DNA from: Arthrobacter zhaoxinii
GTDB taxonomy: Bacteria; Actinomycetota; Actinomycetes; Actinomycetales; Micrococcaceae
Direction: 5' to 3'
Length of the DNA: 64,000 nt
Assembly: GCF_024385505.1 (NCBI RefSeq)
Contig: NZ_JANFLT010000001.1
Location: 496,001-560,000 of the forward strand
Shown here: in pieces, positions 22,783 to 32,021 of the stretch
Position numbering within the stretch: the first letter of the stretch is position 1
How the letters are laid out: each line of letters opens with the position of its first letter
Notes under the pieces: model-generated
Database searches by the model: none
What the model was told of the DNA's origin: nothing
What the model saw: only the letters and a program-made list of their open reading frames with translations
Position numbers and translations under genes: made by a program

Positions 22783-24273
22783 ATGTCCAACTTCACCACC
22801 ACGCAGACCGGCACCCCGGTTTCCAGCGACGCACACTCGCTGAGCACCGGCGCCGACGGCGCCGTTGCCCTTCACGACCGTTACCTCGTCGAGAAGCTGG
22901 CCCAGTTCAACCGGGAACGCATGCCGGAACGCATCGTGCACGCCAAGGGCGGCGGCGCATTTGGTGAGTTCGTTGTTACCGAGGACGTTTCCAAGTACAC
23001 GCGTGCCGCTGTCTTCCAGCCCGGCACCGTCACCGAGACCGTCCAGCGGTTCTCCTCCGTTGCCGGTGAAATGGGTTCCCCCGACACCTGGCGCGATGTG
23101 CGCGGCTTCGCGATGCGTTTCTACTCCACCGAGGGCAACTACGACATCGTCGGCAACAACACCCCGGTGTTCTTCATCCGCGACGGCATCAAGTTCCCGG
23201 ACTTCATCCACTCGCAGAAGCGCCTGCCGGGCTCCGGCCTGCGCGATGCTGACATGCAGTGGGACTTCTGGACCAACTCCCCCGAGTCCGCACACCAGGT
23301 CACGTACCTGATGGGTGACCGCGGCCTGCCGACGTCGTGGCGTGAAATGCCCGGCTTCGGCTCGCACACCTACCAGTGGATCAACGCCGCCGGCGAGCGC
23401 TTCTGGGTGAAGTACCACTTCACGTCCAACCAGGGCAACCACGAGATCACCGGTGCCGAGGCTGAAAAGATTGCCGGCGCCGACGCCGACTACTACCGCC
23501 GCGACCTGTACGAGGCCATCGAGGCCGGCAACTTCCCGTCCTGGGACCTGCACGTGCAGGTTATGCCGTACGAAGATGCCAAGACGTACCGGTTCAACCC
23601 GTTCGACCTGACCAAGGTCTGGCCGCACGCGGACTACCCGCTGATCAAGGTGGGTACCCACACCCTGAACCGCAACCCTGAGAACTTCTTCGCGCAGATC
23701 GAACAGGTCGCCCTGTCCCCCGCGAACCTGGTTCCCGGCATCGACGCCAGCCCGGACAAGATGCTGATGGCCCGCATCTTCTCCTACCCGGACGCCCAGC
23801 GTTACCGCATCGGCGCCAACTACAACCTGCTGCCGGTCAACGCACCGAAGGCACCGGTCAACAACTACTCGCAGGACGGCGCCATGCGCTTCTCCTACAA
23901 CTCCCCGGAAACCCCGGTCTACGCACCGAACACGCTCGGCGGCCCCGCGGCCGACGCAGCGCTGGCGGGTGCCGGCAGCTGGGAGAACGACGGCGCCCTG
24001 GTGCGTTCCGCCGCGACCCTGCACTCCGAGGACAGCGACTTCGGCCAGGCCGGCACGCTGTACCGCGAGGTTTACGACGACGCCGCCAAGCAGCGTTTCC
24101 TGGAAACCATCACCGGCGCCATCTCCGGTGTGAAGCGTCCGCACATCCGCGAAGCAGCGATCCAGTACTGGACCAACGTGGACGCGGTCCTGGGCGAGAA
24201 GCTGCGCCTTTCCCTGGCGCAGGGCGAGACCACGGCCAACGAAAAGGCCGAGTTCGTGGGCGTTGCTGAGTAA
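22783..24273 (+). CDS. katA: Monofunctional heme catalase
   Basis: 496 residues, clade-3 small-subunit size. Distal His53 in ERIVHAKG, Asn in VGNNTPVFF (125-126) and proximal Tyr in [14 protein letters not shown] are visible. It converts hydrogen peroxide to water and oxygen. The ATG follows AGAGAAAGAACA. The gene is just downstream of the Fur-type regulator and ends at a strong terminator, consistent with peroxide-inducible expression. Confidence 0.97.
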   Translation: MSNFTTTQTGTPVSSDAHSLSTGADGAVALHDRYLVEKLAQFNRERMPERIVHAKGGGAFGEFVVTEDVSKYTRAAVFQPGTVTETVQRFSSVAGEMGSPDTWRDVRGFAMRFYSTEGNYDIVGNNTPVFFIRDGIKFPDFIHSQKRLPGSGLRDADMQWDFWTNSPESAHQVTYLMGDRGLPTSWREMPGFGSHTYQWINAAGERFWVKYHFTSNQGNHEITGAEAEKIAGADADYYRRDLYEAIEAGNFPSWDLHVQVMPYEDAKTYRFNPFDLTKVWPHADYPLIKVGTHTLNRNPENFFAQIEQVALSPANLVPGIDASPDKMLMARIFSYPDAQRYRIGANYNLLPVNAPKAPVNNYSQDGAMRFSYNSPETPVYAPNTLGGPAADAALAGAGSWENDGALVRSAATLHSEDSDFGQAGTLYREVYDDAAKQRFLETITGAISGVKRPHIREAAIQYWTNVDAVLGEKLRLSLAQGETTANEKAEFVGVAE

Positions 24274-24301
24274 CTTCAGCCCCCGCTAGCCAGCTGAAAC
24301 G

Positions 24302-24335
24302 GCAGCGGCCGGTCCCTTCGGGGGCCGGCCGCTGC
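24302..24335 (+). terminator. Terminator after catalase
   Basis: A 15-bp stem with one G-T pair, arms starting gcagcggccgg and ending ccggccgctgc, loop ttcg, followed by TGTGTTT. It also lies between the convergent katA and crtEb genes. Confidence 0.85.
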
Positions 24336-24376
24336 TGTGTTTAAGTCGCTGCTGGTTTTAAGGCAGTCGCCCCGTC

Positions 24377-25264
24377 CTACCGGGAAGGCCAATACCAGAT
24401 GAGCAGCATCGTCACCAGGAAACCGGTGAGGAAGTTCAGCTTCAGGAACCGCTTCCAGCCGGCATTCGCAGCACCGGACCCGGCGTCGGTGATCCGCAGG
24501 AACGGCAGCAGGTTGAGGATGTAGGGCAGGGCGAGCAGGCAGCCCAGAACCGCCGGCCACGGTGTGAAGAGCATCAGCAGCCCGGCAGCAAGATAGGCAG
24601 CTGCGGCGAGCACCACGACCGGCCGAGCCCCCAGCACCGTGGCAATGGATCCGATGCCGCCCTCACGGTCCGGCACCACGTCCTGCACCGCACCGAAGGC
24701 CTGGCTGGCCATGCCCCAGAGGAAGAACGCGCCCAGCACCGCCCACAGCCCCGGCGTGAACACCGCACCGGCCAGGACCAGCCCGTACACCGCCGGGCTG
24801 ACGAAGTGGGTGCTGGACGTCAGGGAATCCAGGAACGGACGTTCCTTGAACCGCAGTCCCGGGGCGCTGTACGCAATCACTGCAAACACGCTGACCGCCA
24901 GCACCAGCCAGGACAGCGGGCTTCCCAGCAGGACCAGGGCAGCCAGGAACGGCACATTGGTCAGGACAGCCGCCCACAGCGTGGTGCGGTGGAAGCTTCG
25001 GTCCAGGACGGCGCCCTCCACTCCCCCCTTACGCGGATTGTGCAGGTCCGACTCGTAGTCGAAAACGTCATTGATGCCGTACATGGCCAGGTTGTAGGGC
25101 ACCAGGAAGTACAGCGTACCGATCACCCAGGCCAGGTCGATCCGCCCGGTGGTAAGCAGGTACGCCGCGGCGAACGGATACGCGGTGTTGACCCAGGAAA
25201 GGGGCCGCGAGGACACCAGCAGCATCCGCAGCGTTCCCGCTGTTCCGGTGGCGGCGGGACTCAC
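24377..25264 (-). CDS. crtEb: Lycopene elongase / UbiA-type prenyltransferase
   Basis: 295 residues from a GTG that overlaps the crtYf stop (GTGA); a longer frame to 25708 overlaps crtYf and crtYe and is not used. UbiA-family aspartate motifs NDVFDYESD and QDVVPDREG, with about eight membrane helices. In Corynebacterium and Arthrobacter the homologue adds two C5 units to lycopene to give the C50 carotenoid flavuxanthin, later cyclised to decaprenoxanthin. It is the last gene of the crt operon. Confidence 0.93.
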   Translation of the reverse strand: MSPAATGTAGTLRMLLVSSRPLSWVNTAYPFAAAYLLTTGRIDLAWVIGTLYFLVPYNLAMYGINDVFDYESDLHNPRKGGVEGAVLDRSFHRTTLWAAVLTNVPFLAALVLLGSPLSWLVLAVSVFAVIAYSAPGLRFKERPFLDSLTSSTHFVSPAVYGLVLAGAVFTPGLWAVLGAFFLWGMASQAFGAVQDVVPDREGGIGSIATVLGARPVVVLAAAAYLAAGLLMLFTPWPAVLGCLLALPYILNLLPFLRITDAGSGAANAGWKRFLKLNFLTGFLVTMLLIWYWPSR

Positions 25265-25641
25265 GGCTGCTCCTTGGTGGTTGGTTTGCGGGGTGCTGGT
25301 TTCCGGGCGGCTGGTTTGCGGGCCGATGTTCCCGGACCGGGCGCGTGTCCGGGCAGCAGCACCCAGAGCGCGGGCAGCAGGAGGACGGCCGCCAGCGGGT
25401 AGGCGAAATCCTCCAGCGGCGCGGCTCCGGCAAACGCTCCGGAAATACGGTCCTCGTTGTACCAGAAGAGGCCCACGCGGATCATGAGGTTGTCGAAGAC
25501 CGCTGTCAGTGCCAGCAGCACGAGGGCGGTCATGGCTGCCGCGGAGACGAAGTACCGCGGGCGGTGCCCGCGCAGCAGGACCACCGCGCAGATCAGGGCT
25601 GCCGGGACGAGGAAGAAAGCGTTGAGGGTCCAGTAGGTCAC
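25261..25641 (-). CDS. crtYf: C50 carotenoid epsilon-cyclase subunit
   Basis: 126 residues, three hydrophobic helices, motif PLEDFAYP typical of the heterodimeric lycopene/C50 cyclases, and a Lys/Pro-rich tail (RKPAARKPAPRKP). It works with CrtYe to form epsilon rings at the ends of flavuxanthin. Both ends overlap neighbours by four bases, so the two subunits are translated in a coupled manner. Identity of f versus e follows operon order as in Corynebacterium. Confidence 0.88.
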   Translation of the reverse strand: MTYWTLNAFFLVPAALICAVVLLRGHRPRYFVSAAAMTALVLLALTAVFDNLMIRVGLFWYNEDRISGAFAGAAPLEDFAYPLAAVLLLPALWVLLPGHAPGPGTSARKPAARKPAPRKPTTKEQP

Positions 25642-26018
25642 GGCCGGGTCCTCTCCGCCGGCCGGCGCCGGGCGTTTCCGGCGGCCCGCCCTTCGGTCCG
25701 TCCGGCAACGCGTCCGGCAGCCAGCCGCACCAGGCCGAAGACCACCATGGTCAGGTAGCAGAGGAAGGCCAGGAAAAAGATCTCCTCCACCGGCAGGTGC
25801 GGTGCCAGCGTGAGGCCGAGCATGAACGGGGTCTCACCCCGGTAGAAGATATCGGAGCCAATGCCGGCCAGGTCCCAGCCGGTGAAGAACACCACCCCGA
25901 CCGCGAGCACGACGGCGGCCCGCCGGGCGTCGGCGAAAAAGAACAGCCGGAAGCGGTGGTCCAGCAGCATCATGCAGCCCAGGGACAGCAGCAGGAAAAG
26001 CAGGTACAGCACGCCCAT
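25638..26018 (-). CDS. crtYe: C50 carotenoid epsilon-cyclase subunit
   Basis: 126 residues. The ATG overlaps the crtI stop by one base (TAATG); a longer frame to 26234 runs inside crtI. The motif PVEEIFFLAFLCYLTM is the PxEE signature of the partner subunit, with three membrane helices. It ends in a basic tail. Function only as a heterodimer with CrtYf. Confidence 0.88.
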   Translation of the reverse strand: MGVLYLLFLLLSLGCMMLLDHRFRLFFFADARRAAVVLAVGVVFFTGWDLAGIGSDIFYRGETPFMLGLTLAPHLPVEEIFFLAFLCYLTMVVFGLVRLAAGRVAGRTEGRAAGNARRRPAERTRP

Positions 26019-27760
26019 TACGCGCCCGCCCCGGCGGACGGCGGACCGGCGGGAGTCGGGCCGGCGGACGGCGGTACGTCGGAGGGTGTCAGGCAGGCGG
26101 GCGGTACGTCGGAGGATGCCAGGCCATCCGGCCACGACGCTGCCTGCGCCGACCAGGGCGGGGGCTCGGGCAGTGCCTCGGTGCCGGTTTCTCCGCGCAG
26201 CCGTTTGAGGATCAGTTCCGCGCTGATCAGGCACATCGGCAGGCCGATGCCCGGAAGGGTGGAGCCCCCGGCGTACAGCAGTCCTTCCACTTTCCGGCTG
26301 GCGTTCGTTCCGCGGAAGAACGCGCTTTGCTTAAGGATGTGCGCCGGTCCCAGCAGGGTTCCCCGCCAGGAGTTGAGGTCGGCGACAAAGTCCTGCGGGC
26401 CCACGGTCCGCCGGATGATGATGCGCTCGGCCAGGTCCGGGATACCGGCCCAGGAGGAGAGCTGGGCGATGACGGCGTCGGCCATCTTCTCGATCTGCGG
26501 ATCCCCGGCGCCGTCAATGCCGCCGGCGCCAAGGGAAGGATCCGAAGGCACCGGCACCAGCACGAACAGGTTTTCATGTCCTTCCGGCGCGGCGTCGGGA
26601 TCTGTGGCGCTCGGACGGCAGACATACAGGGACGCCGGGTCCGGCACCGAAGTGTCCGCGCCGAAAATCTTCTCGAAATTGGCTTCCCAGTCCCGGGTGA
26701 ACAGCAGCGTGTGGTGTTCCAGCTGCGGCAGGGCCCCCTGCACGCCCAGGTGAAGCAGGAGCCCGCCGGGCCCGGGGACGCGGTGCTCCCAGTAGGTCTC
26801 AGGATAGGTCTGCAGTTCTTCAGGCAGGAGCGCGGTCTCGGTGTGGTGCAGGTCCGCCGCCGAAACCACCAGGTCCGCATCCAGCGACACCACGGCCCCC
26901 TCGGCGTCCCGATAGTCCACTCCCACAGCGCGCGGCCTGCGGCGGCGGAGGGGGCTGCGGCCCCGCCCCGGGCCGGACGGCACGGATGTGCGGATCCGGG
27001 TGACCTCGGCACCGGTGATGACCTTGGCGCCTTCCGCCCGGGCCAGATCGGAGATCACCGACACGATCCGGTGGAAGCCTCCCATGGGATAAAGCACGCC
27101 GTCGGCCAGGTCCAGCCGGCTCATCAGGTGGTACATGCTGGGTGTGGTGAACGGCGAAGATCCCAGGAAGACCGCGGGGTACCCCAGGATCTGCCGGATC
27201 CGCGGGTCAGTGAAGCGCTTGGCCACAAAAGTGCTCAGGGGTTCCAGCAGCAGCCGGGCCAGCCGGGGTCCGCTGCGCAGGACATCCGGGCGGAGCAGCG
27301 GCAGGAACGAGGCGAACGTGGAGTAGAGGAAGCGCTTCTTGGCCATTCCGTAGACCTCTTCGGAGGACTCCAGATACTCCTCGAGCCGGGCACCGGCCCC
27401 GGGTTCCAGGGATTCGAAGAGGGCGATGTTCCCCTCCCGGGTCGCGGCCACGTCCACCGGTGCGGCGGTGTCTTCGAAGAGCACCCGGTAGCCGGGATCC
27501 AGCCGGACCAGTTCCAGCTGGTCCGCGGCGGAGGTGCCCAGCAGCCGGAAGAAATGGTCGAAGACCTCCGGCATCAGGTACCAGGACGGCCCGGTGTCAA
27601 AGCGGAACCCTCCGGTTTCCCAGCTGCCGGCCCGGCCGCCGGTCTCCGGCTGCTTCTCCAAGACGGTGACCTGCAGGCCCTCCCGGGACAGGAGGGCCGC
27701 GGTGGCCAGTCCGGTGATGCCGCCTCCGATCACGACGGCGGTGCGCGGACGCATGCTCAT
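26018..27760 (-). CDS. crtI: Phytoene desaturase
   Basis: 580 residues, longer than usual (about 500-540) because of a Pro/Ser-rich C-terminal tail with repeats of SDVPP and AGPP. FAD-binding GGGITGLATAAL at 12-23, a substrate-binding region with GPSWYLMPEVF, and the C-terminal GGSTLPGIGLPMCLISAELI typical of CrtI. Converts phytoene to lycopene by four desaturations. It overlaps crtB by ATGA and crtYe by TAATG. Confidence 0.96.
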   Translation of the reverse strand: MSMRPRTAVVIGGGITGLATAALLSREGLQVTVLEKQPETGGRAGSWETGGFRFDTGPSWYLMPEVFDHFFRLLGTSAADQLELVRLDPGYRVLFEDTAAPVDVAATREGNIALFESLEPGAGARLEEYLESSEEVYGMAKKRFLYSTFASFLPLLRPDVLRSGPRLARLLLEPLSTFVAKRFTDPRIRQILGYPAVFLGSSPFTTPSMYHLMSRLDLADGVLYPMGGFHRIVSVISDLARAEGAKVITGAEVTRIRTSVPSGPGRGRSPLRRRRPRAVGVDYRDAEGAVVSLDADLVVSAADLHHTETALLPEELQTYPETYWEHRVPGPGGLLLHLGVQGALPQLEHHTLLFTRDWEANFEKIFGADTSVPDPASLYVCRPSATDPDAAPEGHENLFVLVPVPSDPSLGAGGIDGAGDPQIEKMADAVIAQLSSWAGIPDLAERIIIRRTVGPQDFVADLNSWRGTLLGPAHILKQSAFFRGTNASRKVEGLLYAGGSTLPGIGLPMCLISAELILKRLRGETGTEALPEPPPWSAQAASWPDGLASSDVPPACLTPSDVPPSAGPTPAGPPSAGAGA

Positions 27761-28689
27761 GGTTGCCTTTCGTTTCCCGCGGCGCCGCGGGAGTGGTTTT
27801 CGCTGCGGTCGCGGTGCCCGGCGACGCTGCGGGTCAGGACTGCGCGCGCTGCGATGCGCGCCTTCACCGGGTTGGGGACGCGTACCCGTGTGGTGCGCAG
27901 CTGCTCCGCGGGGGTGGTGCGGAGCCTGCGGGCCAGTTCACTGAACAGGTCCTGGGCGAGCGCGACGGCGGCCCGGCAGTTTGCGGGCAGCTGCGCCACG
28001 GCGGCGCCCGAAACCAGCAGATCGGCGTCAATGCCGTCCAGGATCCGGTGCTTATCCGTTTCGGTGAATGCCTCCACGGTGACCCCGGGGAAATAGCTGC
28101 GCCCCAGGGTCTCGAAGTCCTGGGCCAGATCCCGCAGGAAATTGACCTTCTGGAATGCCGCACCCAGGCGCTGGGCGCCTTCGCGCAGCGCCTTGGCCTG
28201 GTCATCGGGCAGGGGCACTCCGTGCAGGAAGCACTCCAGGCACATCAGCCCGATCACCTCGGCGGAACCGTAGACGTACTCGTTGAAGCTGGCCTCTGTG
28301 TGTGCCGTCTGTTCCAGATCGGCGCGCATCGAGGCGAAGAACGGCCGGGTGAGGTCTGGCCCGATCCCGGTTTCCCGCGCCGTCACCGCAAACGCGTGGA
28401 CCACGAGGTTGACGCTGTAGCCGGTCCGCAGGGCACGTTCCGTATCCGCTTCCAGCTCATCCAGCAGCACACCGACCTCCGCGTGGGCAACCAGCGCCTC
28501 CGCTGCCACGCCGTCGACAATTTCGTCCGCCAGCCGGACCAGCGCGTAGATGGTTTCAATCTGCCCGCGCGTCCGGGCGGCCAGCAGCCTCGAAGCCAGC
28601 CCGAACGACGTCGAATAGGACCGGATCAGCACGGCTGCGGTCTGCCGCGCCACAGTGTTGTAGAGGGCAAGGCCCTGCTCAGCTGCCAC
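27757..28689 (-). CDS. crtB: Phytoene synthase
   Basis: 310 residues. Aspartate-rich motifs RLADEIVDG and DLAQD, with RSYSTSFGLASRLL near the N-terminus, mark the squalene/phytoene synthase family. It joins two geranylgeranyl diphosphates. It starts 3 bp beyond the end of crtE, and its stop overlaps crtI. The C-terminal 40 residues are basic and less conserved. Confidence 0.96.
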   Translation of the reverse strand: MAAEQGLALYNTVARQTAAVLIRSYSTSFGLASRLLAARTRGQIETIYALVRLADEIVDGVAAEALVAHAEVGVLLDELEADTERALRTGYSVNLVVHAFAVTARETGIGPDLTRPFFASMRADLEQTAHTEASFNEYVYGSAEVIGLMCLECFLHGVPLPDDQAKALREGAQRLGAAFQKVNFLRDLAQDFETLGRSYFPGVTVEAFTETDKHRILDGIDADLLVSGAAVAQLPANCRAAVALAQDLFSELARRLRTTPAEQLRTTRVRVPNPVKARIAARAVLTRSVAGHRDRSENHSRGAAGNERQP

Positions 28690-28692
28690 GGA

Positions 28693-29760
28693 TTACCGCC
28701 CCCGGTTCACGGCGCGGTCCGTTACCGCGGACAGGGCGGTGCGCAGGGCGGGCGGTATGGCCGGGTACTGCAGGTGGAGGCGGGCCCGCTGGGCGTAGTC
28801 GAGGACCAGGCCCCGCGCATAGTCCCGGGCTCCGCAGGTCACCAGCAGTTCCCGGGCGCGGGCGGCATCACGGGCTGTCAGTGCAGGACTGCCCAGCAGT
28901 TCCGACAGTTCGGCCCATTGGGGCGTTCCCGCAGCGTAGGAGACCAGAACCGTGCGTTTACCCTCGCGCAGGTCGGAGAAGCTGGACTTGCCCGTTGCGC
29001 TTTCGGCACCGAACACGCCCAGCAGATCGTCCACCACCTGATAGGCGATCCCGATGTCCCTGCCGTAAAGGCCCAGGACGTCGACGACGTCGTTCGACGC
29101 CTCTGCCAGCACCGCGCCCGCCTGCAGCGGGGCCTCGAAGGAGTAGACAGCGGTCTTGAGGCGCTCCATCTGCAGAATCTCGTCAACCGGCGGCGCCCCG
29201 GGCTGGAAGGACAGGTCCACATCGATCAGTTCGCCCCCGGCCGAGGCGAATACTGCTTCGTCAAAGATGTCCGCCAGGCGCAGCCGCACCTCGGTGTCCA
29301 CCTCAAGACGGTCCAGCAGCCGGAAGGCTCCGGTCAGCGCCAGGTCGCCGGCAATCACCCCTGCGGACAGTCCGCGGTGCCGGGCGGCGCGTTCTTCGAC
29401 GCCGGCGGCGGCGGCGAGCCCCCGGAAGACGCCGGCCACGTTTGCCTGGCCGCGGCGGGTGAAGTCGAGGTCAATCACATCGTCGTGGACGATCAGCGCG
29501 GTGTGCAGGAGTTCAAAGGCCGCCCCCACCCGGGCAGCAGCGCCGCGGTCCGTGCCTCCGAGGGTGAGGTAGGACGTCAAAAGGATCCGGGGACGCACCC
29601 GTTTGCCGCCGGCAGCCGAATTTTCCAGTGTCTGCCAGAGGGACAGATAAGCGGGTCCCAGCTTCGCCGCCCGGTCCTTGGCCTGCTCAAAGAACTGCTG
29701 CAGGACAACCTCAACCTGGTCCTCGCCGGCGGACAGGTCGAGCGGGGGGTGCGTTTCCAT
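28693..29760 (-). CDS. crtE: Geranylgeranyl diphosphate synthase
   Basis: 355 residues from the ATG at 29760 (METHPPLDL); the open frame continues upstream over the idi start without support. First aspartate motif HDDVIDLDFTRRG and second YQVVDDLLGVFG, with GGKRVRPRILL. It extends DMAPP/FPP with IPP to give GGPP for CrtB. First gene of the leftward crt operon, divergent from idi with only 35 bp between start codons. Confidence 0.94.
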   Translation of the reverse strand: METHPPLDLSAGEDQVEVVLQQFFEQAKDRAAKLGPAYLSLWQTLENSAAGGKRVRPRILLTSYLTLGGTDRGAAARVGAAFELLHTALIVHDDVIDLDFTRRGQANVAGVFRGLAAAAGVEERAARHRGLSAGVIAGDLALTGAFRLLDRLEVDTEVRLRLADIFDEAVFASAGGELIDVDLSFQPGAPPVDEILQMERLKTAVYSFEAPLQAGAVLAEASNDVVDVLGLYGRDIGIAYQVVDDLLGVFGAESATGKSSFSDLREGKRTVLVSYAAGTPQWAELSELLGSPALTARDAARARELLVTCGARDYARGLVLDYAQRARLHLQYPAIPPALRTALSAVTDRAVNRGR

Positions 29761-29795
29761 AGGTAAAGTAAACACGTATGGGACAAGGGGAAGAA

Positions 29796-30317
29796 ATGAC
29801 GGGGAGCACTGAACAGGTGGTTCTCGTCGATAATGACGGCCGTCCCGTGGGCGTCCGGGACAAAGCCACCGTGCACACCACGGATACCGAGCTGCACCTG
29901 GCGTTCTCCACACACGTCTTCAATTCCCGCGGCCAGCTACTGGTCACCCGGCGGGCGCTGTCGAAGCTGACCTGGCCGGGAGTGTGGACCAATTCCTTCT
30001 GCGGCCATCCCGGTCCCGGGGAAGCCACCGAGGACGCCGTGGTCCGGCGTGCCCGGCGCGAGCTCGGGCTCGAAGTGCGGGACCTGACGGTGCGGCTTCC
30101 GGATTTCCGTTACCGGGCCGTGGACGCATCCGGAATTGTCGAGCACGAGATCTGCCCCGTTTACACGGCTGTTGCCGACGCCGACCCGGTCCCCGCCGCG
30201 GACGAGGTCATGGACTGGGAGTGGGCCGATCCGGCCCAGCTAGTTCCTGCGGTCCGGCTGACGCCCTGGGCGTTCAGCCCGTGGCTGGTGCTGCAGCTGC
30301 CGCTGCTTTATCCCTGA
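29796..30317 (+). CDS. idi: Isopentenyl-diphosphate delta-isomerase, type 1
   Basis: 173 residues. The ATG at 29796 follows AAGGGGAAG; an ATG at 29778 is the alternative. The active-site Cys is in NSFCGHPGPGE and the Nudix-type metal site includes EDAVVRRARRELGLE. It balances IPP and DMAPP for CrtE. Shares a short divergent promoter region with crtE that contains GTAAAGTAAAC. The 3' end overlaps the glycosyltransferase by 10 bp. Confidence 0.95.
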   Translation: MTGSTEQVVLVDNDGRPVGVRDKATVHTTDTELHLAFSTHVFNSRGQLLVTRRALSKLTWPGVWTNSFCGHPGPGEATEDAVVRRARRELGLEVRDLTVRLPDFRYRAVDASGIVEHEICPVYTAVADADPVPAADEVMDWEWADPAQLVPAVRLTPWAFSPWLVLQLPLLYP

Positions 30318-31102
30318 GGCTGCACTGAGTCAGCCGGTGCCGCGGTTCCGGGGCCCGTAAACCGCCGGGCCCAGCGGACCCAGGGGTATTCCCCGGGCCA
30401 GTGACAGGCCAGGGTGTGGAAGGCCCGGCGGAAGCGCAGGAGAATTCCGGCCCGGCTTTGCACCGCCCGCGGCGCCATCCCTACAACCAGGCTGCGGTCC
30501 AGCCGGCACCGCCGTCCCTGGCCGAGGTGGAAACTGAGGCACACGTCGTCGTGCATCTCCGGATCCCCACGGTGCACTTCGCCGCTGACTTCCTCCCAGG
30601 CCCCGGCGCGAAGGGCCAGGTTGGAGCCGAAAAACGGCCAGTGGGCCAGGGCCGACCCCATCGCCAGGTAATACGACCCCAGATACAGCCGGGACAGCAG
30701 CAGCGCCCGCAGCCGGGGCATGCCGTAGAAAACCCCGGGGCCGCTGAGCACTTCCAGCCGCGGATCCGCAGCGAAGGCTTCAGCTATCCGCGCAATCCAG
30801 TCCGGGGGAAGGACACAGTCGGCGTCACATCTCGCAATAATGGAGTCCGGTTCCGTGTTCCCTGCGGCGGCGTCGTACCCGGCGCCGGCAGCGGCAGGGA
30901 TTCCGGGAACCACTTCGAAAACCACCCGGGCGCCGAACCGCCGGGCAACCTCGGCGCTGGCATCGCTGCTGTTGTTGTCCACCACCACTATTTCCCGGGG
31001 CGGCACACTCTGTCTGGCCAGTGACGACAGACAGGCTTCCAGGAAGACAGCGTCGTCTCGGCACGGGATAACCACGGACACTGCCGGAAGCTCGGAAGGC
31101 AT
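30308..31102 (-). CDS. Family 2 glycosyltransferase
   Basis: 264 residues. GT-A features: VSVVIPCRDDAVFLEACL, VVVDNNSSDASAEV, the DxD-type CDADC, and an acceptor-site HDDVCLS with RCRLDRSLVV. No membrane helices except weak C-terminal hydrophobicity. Its place next to idi and the crt operon suggests glucosylation of the C50 carotenoid, similar in context to crtX, but that is inference; lipid or wall glycosylation is possible. Convergent with idi. Confidence 0.83.
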   Translation of the reverse strand: MPSELPAVSVVIPCRDDAVFLEACLSSLARQSVPPREIVVVDNNSSDASAEVARRFGARVVFEVVPGIPAAAGAGYDAAAGNTEPDSIIARCDADCVLPPDWIARIAEAFAADPRLEVLSGPGVFYGMPRLRALLLSRLYLGSYYLAMGSALAHWPFFGSNLALRAGAWEEVSGEVHRGDPEMHDDVCLSFHLGQGRRCRLDRSLVVGMAPRAVQSRAGILLRFRRAFHTLACHWPGEYPWVRWARRFTGPGTAAPADSVQPQG

Positions 31103-31191
31103 GGGCTGAGTTTAGCGCGGGGCCGGCCGCTCTCCGGGCGGTTTTCGGTGTGCACCGCTTCCAGCGGGGAGTGCCGGGCTACCGTAGGAGC

Positions 31192-31818
31192 ATGATCGAT
31201 GCGCTGCTCCACCCGCCGGGGACCGGAAAAGAGTACCTTGCGGACGCGGTGCGTGTGCTTGGCGTGCTGAGTGCTGCGGCAGCCCTGGTGCTGCTGGGAC
31301 CGGTGGAAACGGCCCTGTTCCTGCTGGTGCTGCTCGGACTTCTGGTGTCCCGGGCGCTGGCCGTCTTCCCCGGTTTCGACACCGTCTACGGACTGGTGCT
31401 GCTGACCGCCGCATGGAGCAGCGTTGCGGATCTCTACGCACGCATCCCGTGGTGGGATCTGGCCGTCCACTGCGCCGCCACCGGTGTCCTCGCAGTGATC
31501 GCCTATTTCCTGCTCGTGCAGTTCGGCGCTGTTCCCGCGGTCCAGCGTCCGCACCGGGCCTCGCGGTCGCTTCCGGTGGTGGTTCCGCTGCTGGTGCTGG
31601 CCCTGGGGCTGGGAATGAGTGTGCTGTGGGAGATCGGTGAATGGTGGGGCCACACGTATGTGGATGCGCGGATCAACGTCGGCTACGCGGACACCATGAC
31701 AGATCTGGTTGCCGCGGGGCTGGGTTCGTTGGCCGCCGGACTGTGTCTTGGTTTTGCCGTCCGGCGTTCCGGTGCGCTGCTGCATACTCCGGTAGCGCAC
31801 CACCGTACCGGCCGCTAA
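31192..31818 (+). CDS. Integral membrane protein (DUF2238/VanZ-like pattern)
   Basis: 208 residues from an ATG preceded by AGGAGC. About six membrane helices. The C-terminal half has GMSVLWEIGEWWG, DTMTDLVAAGLG and a DxxxD-like charged pair inside helices, which recalls the YjdF/DUF2238 family. Function unknown. It is divergent from the glycosyltransferase. Confidence 0.72.
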   Translation: MIDALLHPPGTGKEYLADAVRVLGVLSAAAALVLLGPVETALFLLVLLGLLVSRALAVFPGFDTVYGLVLLTAAWSSVADLYARIPWWDLAVHCAATGVLAVIAYFLLVQFGAVPAVQRPHRASRSLPVVVPLLVLALGLGMSVLWEIGEWWGHTYVDARINVGYADTMTDLVAAGLGSLAAGLCLGFAVRRSGALLHTPVAHHRTGR

Positions 31819-31839
31819 GCATCGGGGCCGGGGCAGTCG

Positions 31840-31946
31840 GCATGCCGGCCCCGCCGGAGCTTCGCTGCATGCCGGTCCCGCCGGAGCTTCACTGCATGCC
31901 GGCTCCGCCGGGGCTTCGCTGCATGCCGGTCCCGCCGGGCTTCACT
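31840..31946. repeat. 27-bp tandem repeat, four copies
   Basis: Units start at 31840, 31867, 31894 and 31921 (last 26 bp), each beginning gcatgccgg and ending gcttcRct. Copies differ at a few positions. They lie between the membrane protein stop and the terminator, in a gap without a gene. Confidence 0.9.
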
Positions 31947-31950
31947 GCGA

Positions 31951-31990
31951 AGGGCATCCCGGGCAGCACTGTGGCTGCCCGGGATGCCCT
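31951..31990. terminator. Very strong bidirectional terminator
   Basis: Perfect 17-bp stem (31951-31967 with 31974-31990), six-base loop, followed by GTTTTT on the plus strand. It separates the rightward membrane protein gene from the leftward TerC gene. Confidence 0.92.
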
Positions 31991-32021
31991 GTTTTTCTGC
32001 AGGTTCCCGCCGGCGTATCCG

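Noticed and set aside
22486-24144. 552-residue open frame antisense to catalase and the Fur-type gene
   Set aside because: Lies fully opposite clear katA and regulator genes; composition is Val/Gly/Arg-rich as expected for the complement of GC-rich coding DNA. No motif or ribosome site.
27763-29766. 667-residue open frame antisense to crtB and crtE
   Set aside because: Opposite two unmistakable carotenoid genes; a high-GC shadow frame without recognisable domains.
31840-31946. CRISPR array
   Set aside because: The 27-bp units are head-to-tail without unique spacers, and no cas gene is present; the same holds for the 38-bp and 14-bp repeats.
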